From: CAWCBH01 sp963793785
Lineage (GTDB): Bacteria > Actinomycetota > Thermoleophilia > Solirubrobacterales > 70-9
Assembly: GCA_963793785.1 (NCBI GenBank)
Contig: CAWCBH010000003.1
Location: 1,240,001-1,304,000 of the forward strand
Length of the DNA: 64,000 bases
Reading direction: 5' to 3'
Below the pieces are notes generated by a model. That model worked only from the letters and a program-made list of their open reading frames with translations, was not told the DNA's origin and did not search any database. The position numbers and the translations under genes were made by a program. The stretch's first letter is position 1, and every line of letters starts with the position of its first letter. Below, piece by piece: positions 58,142 to 64,000 of this stretch.

Positions 58142-59166
58142 AGTAGGCCCTCGGTTTCGTCGAGGCCCAGCATCAGGTTGAGGTTCTGGATCGCCTGCGA
58201 GGACGCCCCCTTCCAGAGGTTGTCGATCGCGGCGAAGACGAGCACGCGGTCGGGCCGCGAGACGGCGTTGATCCGGCAGAGGTTGGTGTCGCGGACATCG
58301 CGCACGCCCGGTGGCAGGTCGACCAGCTCTACAAACGGCTCCTCGGCGTATCGGTCCCCGAACAGCTCCTCCAGCTCGTCCTGGTCCACGCTTCGGGTCG
58401 GTCGCACATAGCAGCTGACCAGCTCGCCCTGGTCGAGCGGTACCAAGTGGGGGACGAAGGTCAGCGACGGCTCGGATCCGATCGCGTGCAGCTGCTCGAG
58501 GATCTCCGGCTCGTGGCGGTGCCCCTGCGCCTTGTAAGGGTTCGAGTTCTCGACCAGGGTCACGAAGTGGTTCTCGTCCCCTCCTCCCCGGCCCGAGCCA
58601 GAGATCCCGGACTTAGCGTCGACGACGACGTCGTCGATCAGGCCCGCTGCCGCGAGCGGCGCCAGCGCCAGCAGGGTCGCCGTCGGGTAGCAGCCCGGGT
58701 TGGCGACCAGCTCCGCCCTGCGGACGGCGTCGCGGTGCAGCTCCGGCAGCCCGTAGGCGGCGCCCTCGAGCAGCTCCGGCGCGCCATGGGCGCCGTACCA
58801 CTTCTCGTAAAGCGGCAGGTCGCGGAGGCGGAAGTCCGCCGAGAGGTCGACGACCAGCGCCCCGAGTCCGCGCAGCCCGGCCACCACCGGCGCCGACGCC
58901 CCGTGCGGGTAGGCGACGATCGCGGCATCAACCTCCTCGGCCTCGGCGAGGTCGAGCTCCTCGAGAACCAGGGGCACCCGGTAGCGCGGATAGAGGCGGT
59001 CGAGCCGCGTGCCGGCGTCGCTGCGGCTGGTGACATGGGTCAGCTGCAGGCGCGGGTGTCGCCACACGAGCTGCGCGGCGAGGGCGCCGGCGAATCCGGA
59101 GGCTCCGGCCACCAGCACCCGGGCGGCCGGGTCGCCGTCGAGCGGTTGCGCGGTGTGGTCACTCAC
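58138..59166 (-). CDS. argC: N-acetyl-gamma-glutamyl-phosphate reductase
   Basis: NADPH reduction of N-acetylglutamyl phosphate. 342 aa. Nucleotide motif VLVAGASGFAGALAAQLVW at residues 17-35; catalytic Cys in ELVANPGCYPTATLLAL; DAKSGISGSGRGG follows. GTG 59166 is chosen because the NADP fold begins there and overlaps the true pheT stop. First arg gene of the run argC-argJ-argB-argD. Confidence 0.96.
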   Translation of the reverse strand: MSDHTAQPLDGDPAARVLVAGASGFAGALAAQLVWRHPRLQLTHVTSRSDAGTRLDRLYPRYRVPLVLEELDLAEAEEVDAAIVAYPHGASAPVVAGLRGLGALVVDLSADFRLRDLPLYEKWYGAHGAPELLEGAAYGLPELHRDAVRRAELVANPGCYPTATLLALAPLAAAGLIDDVVVDAKSGISGSGRGGGDENHFVTLVENSNPYKAQGHRHEPEILEQLHAIGSEPSLTFVPHLVPLDQGELVSCYVRPTRSVDQDELEELFGDRYAEEPFVELVDLPPGVRDVRDTNLCRINAVSRPDRVLVFAAIDNLWKGASSQAIQNLNLMLGLDETEGLL

Positions 59167-61667
59167 GAAGCGCCCCTCCGATCGATTCGAGCTGCTCGCG
59201 GATGCGATCGCGCAGGTCCGCGACCTCCTCGTCGATGAGGGTGCGATCGGCGGCGCGAAACTCGAGTCGCAGGGCGAGGCTCTTGCGACCCTCGCCGACC
59301 TGCTCGCCGCGGTAGAGATCGAAGACCTCGGCCGAGCGCAGCAGATCGCCGCCGCCGGCAAGGACGGCAGCGCGGACCCGCGCGGCGCTGACGCTCTCGT
59401 CGACGACAACGGCGACGTCCTGGTTGACGGCCGGGATAGGAGATCACGTCCTCGTAGCGCTCGCTCCCGTAGCGAGAGGCCTCGAGCAACGGCGCCAGAT
59501 CGACCTCGAAGCCGGCCGCTGCGTCGAGGTCCCACTGGCGACAGACCAGCGGGTGCAGCTCGCCGATCCAGCCCGCTGGCCGATCGGCGACCAGAATCCG
59601 GCCCGCCCGGCCCGGGTGCAGGAAGGGCTCCTGGCCCTCCTCGACCTCGATCGAGGCGCCGAGCTGGCGGACGAGCGCCTCCAGCACCGCCTTGAGGGCG
59701 AAGAAGTCGACCGCCTCCCCGCCGCCGCGCCAACCCGGCCCGAGCAACGGGCCGACGGCGACGGCACCGATCCGGTGCGGCTCATAGGCCGGCGCGGGCT
59801 GCCGGCCGGCGAACTCGCCGCCGAGTGCGCCCGTCGAACGCTCCCCCTCGCGCAGGTATGCGCGGCCGGACTCGAACAGCGCCACCCGCTCGGCGCCGTG
59901 GGCGAGGTTGTAGCGAGCCGCGTCGAGCAGCGAGGAGAGCAGGGTCGTGCGCAGGCGCGAGAACTCCTGCGAAAGAGGGTTGGCGACTGCGATCGGGGCG
60001 CCGCGCGGCTCCTCGGGGGACAGCCGCAGGCGGGCGGCCGTCTCGGGCCCGGTGACGCTCAAGGTGACCAGCGCATCGAATCCAAGGTCGCGCATCACGT
60101 CCTCGGCGCGGCGGCGCATCAGCTGCTCGCGGGTGAGGCGGCCGGTGTGTCCGGCTGTCTCAGGCAAGGTCGGGGTGAGGTGCTCGTCGTAGCCGTGGAT
60201 GCGGCCGACCTCCTCGATCAGGTCGACCTCGCGGGTGACGTCGTAGTGGCGGTGGAAGGGAACCTCGGCGTCGATCTCGCTGTCGCGCCGCGCGACCGCG
60301 AAGCCGAGCCGCTCCAGATAGGTCTCGCAGAGCTCGGGCTCGACCCGCATCCCGAGCAGGCGGTCGGCCCGCTCGGTCCGCAACGAGAGCCGGTGCGCGG
60401 GGGGCACCTCGGCGGCAGCGTCGATCGTGCCCGGATGCAGCTTCGCTCCGCAGAGCTCGACGATCAGCCGCGAGGCGATCCGCTGGGCGCGGATCGCCAG
60501 CTCCGGGTGCAGCTGCTTCTCGAACCGGTTCGAGGCCTCCGAGCGCAGACCGAGCCTGCGCGAGGTGCGGAGGATGTTGACCCCGTTCCAGGTCGCGACC
60601 TCGAGCAGTACCGAGGTCGTCGTCTCGGAGACCTCGGAGACCTCGCCGCCCATGATCCCGGCGATCCCCGCCGGGCCGTTGCGGTCGCAGACCAGGACGG
60701 CGTCGGAGTCGAAGCGCCGCTCGACGCCGTCCAGCGTGCGCATCGTCTCCCCCTCCTCCGCCGTGCGCACGATCAGCGCCCCGTCCGGCACCTTGGCCAG
60801 GTCGAAGGCGTGCAGCGGCTGCGCGGTCAGCAGCATCACGTAGTTGGTGATGTCGACGATGTTGTTGATCGGCCGCTGACCGGCGGCGATCAGCCGCGCC
60901 TTCAGCCACAGCGGCGAGGGCCCGATCTTGACTTCGCTGAAGACGCGGGCGGTGAAGCGCGGGCAGAGCTCGGGCACCTCGACCGTGACCGAGGCGTGCT
61001 CGGAGGCCTCGCCCTCCCCCGTCGCCTCGGCGTCCTCCTCCCACGGCGCCGGAGCCAGCGGTGCGCCGCTGAAGGCGTGGACCTCGCGGGCGACGCCGTA
61101 GACGCCGAAGCAGTCGACGCGGTTCGAGTTGACCTCCAGCTCCAGCACCTGCTCGGAGACCGGCAGCACCTCGGCGAGCGGGGTCCCCGGCGCGGGAATA
61201 CTGCCCGCCGCCTCCTCTGCTTCGCGTCCGGGGGCGGCGGGGTGGTTGGCGTCTCCGAGGACGACGATCCCGCCGGCGTCGTCGCCGATCCCAAGCTCCG
61301 CTTCGGAGAGGATCATTCCGTCGGATTCGACGCCGCGCAGCTTCGCCTTGCCGAGCTTCTCGCCGCCCGGCATCACCGCCCCGGGCAGGGCGACGGGCAC
61401 GGTCTGGCCGCCGGTGACGTTGGGCGCGCCGCAGACGATCGTCCGCGAGCCGTCGCCGGTGTCGACCTCACAGACGCTGAGACGGTCGGCGTCTGGATGC
61501 GGGCCGGCCGAGAGGACCTTGCCGACGACGAAGCCGTCCGGGTCGGGCGGGCCGAGCCGCGAAACCCGCTCGACCTCGGCGCTGCGCATCGCGATCCGGT
61601 CGGCCAGCTCCTCGACCGGCAGACCGGGGTCGCAGTACTCGCGTAGCCAGGAATAGGGCACCTTCAT
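59159..61667 (-). CDS. pheT: Phenylalanyl-tRNA synthetase beta subunit, frameshifted near the C-terminus
   Basis: Beta subunit of the (alpha-beta)2 enzyme charging tRNA(Phe). From ATG 61667 about 745 residues read cleanly: the N-terminal VPYSWLREYCDPGLPVEELA, the tRNA-binding domain with GKVLSAGPHPDADRLSVCEV, the B5 region and the B3/B4 editing region. After YEDVISYP the frame breaks; a frame one base on gives AVNQDVAVVVDESVSAARVR, LLRSAEVFDLYRGEQVGEGR and LIDEEVADLRDRIREQLESI, the FDX-ACB domain, to TGA 59159. One extra base near 59429-59435 explains it. Restored length 835 aa. The gene is essential, so this is probably a sequence error. Confidence 0.94.
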
Positions 61668-62784
61668 CGAAACTGCTCCAGGACGCGGACGTCGTTCTCG
61701 AAGAACTTGCGCAGGTCGGGGACGCCGTGCTTGAGCAGCGCGATCCGCTCGATCCCCATCCCGAAGGCGAAGCCCTGCACCCGGTCGGGGTCATAGCCGT
61801 TCTCGCGCACGAACCCGAACACGTTGGGGTCGACCATCCCCGAGCCGAGGATCTCGATCCAACCGCTGCCCTTGCAGAGCGAGCAGCGGGACTGCCGTCC
61901 TCGAGCCTGCCGCTCGACCCACAGCGAAAGCAGGAGACGTCGACCTCGACGCTCGGCTCGGTGAACGGGAAGAAGCCGGGCCGGAAGCGGGTTTCGCGCT
62001 CTGGACCGAAGATTCCCCGCGCAAGCTCGTCGAGGGTGCCCTTCAGGTCGGCGAGGGTGATGTCCTCGCCGACGGCCAGGCCCTCGACCTGGTGGAAGAC
62101 CGGGCTGTGGGTGGCGTCGAACGGGTCGGAGCGATAGCAGCGCCCGGGCACGACGATGAAGATCGGCGGCGGCTGTGCCTCCATCGCCCGCACCTGCATC
62201 GGCGAGGTGTGGGTGCGCAGGACCACGTCCTCGGGGCCGGGCGGCAGCTCGCCGGGCTCGATGCGCAGACCGGGATCGAGGCTGGCCGGATCGACGTAGA
62301 ACGTGTCCTGGGACATCCGCGCCGGGTGGCCGGGCGGATGGTTGAGCGCCGTGAAGTTGTAATAGTCGAGCTCGACCTCGGGCCCCTCCATCACCCGGTA
62401 GCCGAGGCCGACGAAGACGTCCTCGATCTCGCGCATCGTGCGCAGCAACAGGTTGCGCGAGCCGGCCGGGGCGGCCGGGGCGCCGGGAAGCGTGACGTCG
62501 ATCCGGTCCCCTGCAAGGCGGCTGTCGATCTCGGCGGCGTCGAGCTCGGCGTCGCGGGCCTCGAGCTGTGCCTCGAGCGCCGTGCGGGCCTGATTGCCGG
62601 CCTTGCCGACGGGCCCCCGCTCCTCGGGCGCCAGTTCGGCAATCCCGCGCAGGATCGAGGTCAGCTCCGCCTTGCGGCCGAGGAAACGCACCCGCAGCTC
62701 CTCCAGCTCGGCTGTGCCGGGCGCCGCGGAGATCGCCGCCTCGGCCTCCGCGCGCAGCTCCGATATCCGCTCAAGCGTGCTCAT
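61664..62784 (-). CDS. pheS: Phenylalanyl-tRNA synthetase alpha subunit, frameshifted near the C-terminus
   Basis: Catalytic subunit of phenylalanyl-tRNA synthetase, class II. ATG 62784 follows GGAGG at 6 nt. The N-terminal coiled coil is about residues 1-85. Motif 2 and substrate elements are HPPGHPARMSQDTFYVD, RTHTSPMQVRAME and GRCYRSDPFDATHSPVFHQVEG. After VDVSCFRCGSSGRLEDG the frame breaks; the family sequence resumes as SRCSLCKGSGWIEILGSGMV and FGFVRENGYDPDRVQGFAFG, to TGA 61664. One missing base between 61886 and 61925 restores 373 aa. The stop overlaps the pheT start (ATGA). No T-box precedes it. Confidence 0.94.
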
Positions 62785-62814
62785 CGTCGACCTCCCTTTC
62801 ACCAATGGCTTCGC

Positions 62815-63561
62815 TCACGCTTCCTCGCGAAGAGTCAGAGATGGACGCTTCGGCGCGTGAGCTCGCCCGGCTCGCGACGATATCCGCTCGCAGGCGATCG
62901 CCGCGGCCGCCGCGACGTTCAGCGACTCCGGCCCGCCCGGCCGCAGCGGAATCGTCACCTCGGCCTGGCAATGCTCCAGTACCTCCGGCGGCAGGCCCTC
63001 GCGCTCGGCGCCGAGGCAGACGGTCGCCGCCCCGGCCAGGGCATCGGGCCCGTCGCCGCCGCGGGCGACCATCGCCAGCCGCGGCTCCGGCGTCGCCTCC
63101 ACCCCGGCCCGGCAGACGGGCTGGGCGAAGATCGCTCCCATCGTCGCCCGCACCCCCTTCGGCGAGAACGGGTCGGCGCAGTCGGGTCCGAGCACGACCG
63201 TGCTTTCGAGCAGGGCGTGGGCGGTGCGGACGACCGCCCCGACGTTTCCGGGGTCCCCGACCCCGTGCAGGTAGATGCAGACCGGGCCCGCGGGCTCGCC
63301 CCAGCGCTGCGGCCAGACGGCGATCACCCGGGTGCCGGAGCCGAGCGCTGAGGCGGCGCCCAGCAGGGCGGGCTCGACTTCCTCGCCGTCGATGCCGCTG
63401 CCGGGCGCGGTCAGCACCAGCTCCGGCGTGACGCCGGCCGCGAGCCCGGCCGCGTGCAGATCCTCGCCCTCGGTGATGAACAGGCCGTGGCGCTCGCGTT
63501 GCTTGCGGTCGCGCAGCTTGCGGACCAGCTTCAGCTTCTCGTTGTCGGGGGATCTGATCAT
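62815..63561 (-). CDS. SpoU/TrmH-family RNA 2'-O-methyltransferase
   Basis: 248 aa. The N-terminal L30e-like substrate domain (KLKLVRKLRDRKQRERHGLF, then EGEDL) precedes the SPOUT knot: YLHGVGDPGNVGAVVRTAHA (motif 1), VCLGAEREGLPPEVL (motif 2) and IPLRPGGPESLNVAAAAAIA (motif 3). It methylates a ribose in rRNA or tRNA; the exact site is not deducible. Placed between rplT and pheS, as often seen. 30 nt before pheS. Confidence 0.92.
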   Translation of the reverse strand: MIRSPDNEKLKLVRKLRDRKQRERHGLFITEGEDLHAAGLAAGVTPELVLTAPGSGIDGEEVEPALLGAASALGSGTRVIAVWPQRWGEPAGPVCIYLHGVGDPGNVGAVVRTAHALLESTVVLGPDCADPFSPKGVRATMGAIFAQPVCRAGVEATPEPRLAMVARGGDGPDALAGAATVCLGAEREGLPPEVLEHCQAEVTIPLRPGGPESLNVAAAAAIACERISSRAGRAHAPKRPSLTLREEA

Positions 63562-63593
63562 CGGTTTCGTGCGGTCTGTGCGTGTAGCTCAAC

Positions 63594-63620
63594 AAAAAGG
63601 GCGGACCTTGCGGTCCGCCC
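63594..63620 (-). terminator. Rho-independent terminator after rplT
   Basis: On the minus strand, GGGCGGACC and GGTCCGCCC form a perfect 9-bp stem with a GCAA tetraloop, followed directly by TTTTTG. It lies 26 nt beyond the rplT stop and separates ribosomal protein transcription from the methyltransferase-pheST-arg run. Confidence 0.92.
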
Positions 63621-63645
63621 GGGAGGTGCAATGAGTGCGGTGCGG

Positions 63646-63996
63646 CTAGGCGGCCGCACCCTCCCGGGCGAGTTCGACGAATCGGCGGAACGCATCGCGG
63701 TCGTTGACGGCGATGTCGGCGAGCATCTTGCGGTTGACCTCGACCTCGGCCAGCTTCAGGCCGTGCATCAGCTCCGAGTAGCTGAGGCCCTCGGCCCTGG
63801 CGGCGGCGTTGATGCGGATGATCCAGAGGCGGCGAAAGTCACGCTTGCGGTTGCGCCGGTCGCGGTAGGCGTACATCCCCGAGCGCTGCACCTGCTCCTT
63901 CGCGAACCGGTAGGAGGAGTGCTTGCGCCCCCAGTAGCCCTTCGCCTCCTTCAGCACCTTGCGGCGCTTCTTGCGGGCGTGGACGGACCGCTTCAC
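63646..63996 (-). CDS. rplT: Ribosomal protein L20
   Basis: Large-subunit protein binding 23S rRNA early in assembly. 116 aa, family length. Typical basic N-terminus RSVHARKKRRKVLKEAKGYW with RKHSSYRFAKEQV, and the core RLWIIRINAAARAEGLSYSE then MHGLKLA and NRKMLADIAV. The usual partners infC and rpmI are expected just outside the window end (4 nt remain). Terminated by the strong hairpin at 63594-63620. Confidence 0.98.
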   Translation of the reverse strand: MKRSVHARKKRRKVLKEAKGYWGRKHSSYRFAKEQVQRSGMYAYRDRRNRKRDFRRLWIIRINAAARAEGLSYSELMHGLKLAEVEVNRKMLADIAVNDRDAFRRFVELAREGAAA

Positions 63997-64000
63997 GCGG

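Noticed and set aside
62784..62815. T-box or attenuator upstream of pheS
   Set aside because: The gap is only 30 nt and holds a ribosome site; no room for a leader RNA.
1..64000. tRNA, rRNA, insertion sequence, integrase, phage or toxin-antitoxin genes
   Set aside because: Gaps between genes are short and none shows a tRNA cloverleaf; no transposase or integrase motif appears in any credible reading frame.

Overview
The window is high-GC, densely coded bacterial DNA. Gene content points to an actinomycete-type Gram-positive: GatCAB, a sortase with an LPXTG-type substrate, an Rpf-like wall hydrolase behind a c-di-AMP riboswitch, NDH-2, menaquinone-type isochorismate synthase, and many start codons sitting 6 to 9 nt behind a TANNNT box, as in leaderless actinobacterial mRNAs. 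The protein style suggests class Thermoleophilia, but this is inference; no rRNA or other marker is present to prove it. No stretch above 300 bases lacks a gene; the longest gap (37132-37359) holds the riboswitch.

Layout. 1-3.5 kb: menF (cut by the window edge) and ilvB-ilvN, all on the minus strand. 3.6-9.6 kb: a membrane protein, a UDP-sulfoquinovose synthase (sqdB), two tandem GT39-like mannosyltransferases and a DUF2304-GT2 glycosyltransferase, a possible surface-glycan set. 9.4-14.3 kb: zinc-ribbon protein, NDH-2 with a palindromic operator, gatC-gatA-gatB. 14.3-16.7 kb: membrane protein and GMC oxidoreductase. 16.7-23.3 kb minus: two paralogous tetraspan proteins, folD, pcrA/uvrD, lipoprotein, cysE, cysK. 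23.4-26.8 kb: STAS protein, double SnoaL protein, Rrf2 regulator, LuxR response regulator, HDOD-LuxR fusion. 26.9-31.9 kb: gltX and nfo with overlapping start codons, VOC protein, SCP2 protein, acyl-CoA dehydrogenase, a cysteine-rich unknown. 32-37 kb: dnaE, sixA, Rpf-like hydrolase with riboswitch. 37.4-40.9 kb: a 52-residue protein coupled to argG, sortase, and a three-gene operon with a miniature LPFTG protein. 41-54 kb: exopolysaccharide locus (two O-antigen ligase/polymerase-like proteins, Wzz-BY-kinase, secreted DUF4091 protein, methyltransferase, flippase, three GT4 enzymes). 54-64 kb minus: rplT-terminator-rRNA methyltransferase-pheS-pheT-argC-argJ-argB-argD-epimerase-GT4, in which all junctions from pheS onward overlap by 4 to 8 nt.

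Ten genes carry a single-base frameshift that splits an otherwise clean protein, including the normally essential pheS and pheT. These look like consensus errors rather than biology, so each is annotated as one gene with its break marked. Other highlights are a two-copy hairpin repeat with a compensatory base-pair change (5511-5564 and 16691-16745), the shared CATG start of gltX and nfo, the c-di-AMP riboswitch, and the sortase/LPFTG mini-cluster. I found no tRNA, rRNA, CRISPR array, insertion sequence or phage gene.
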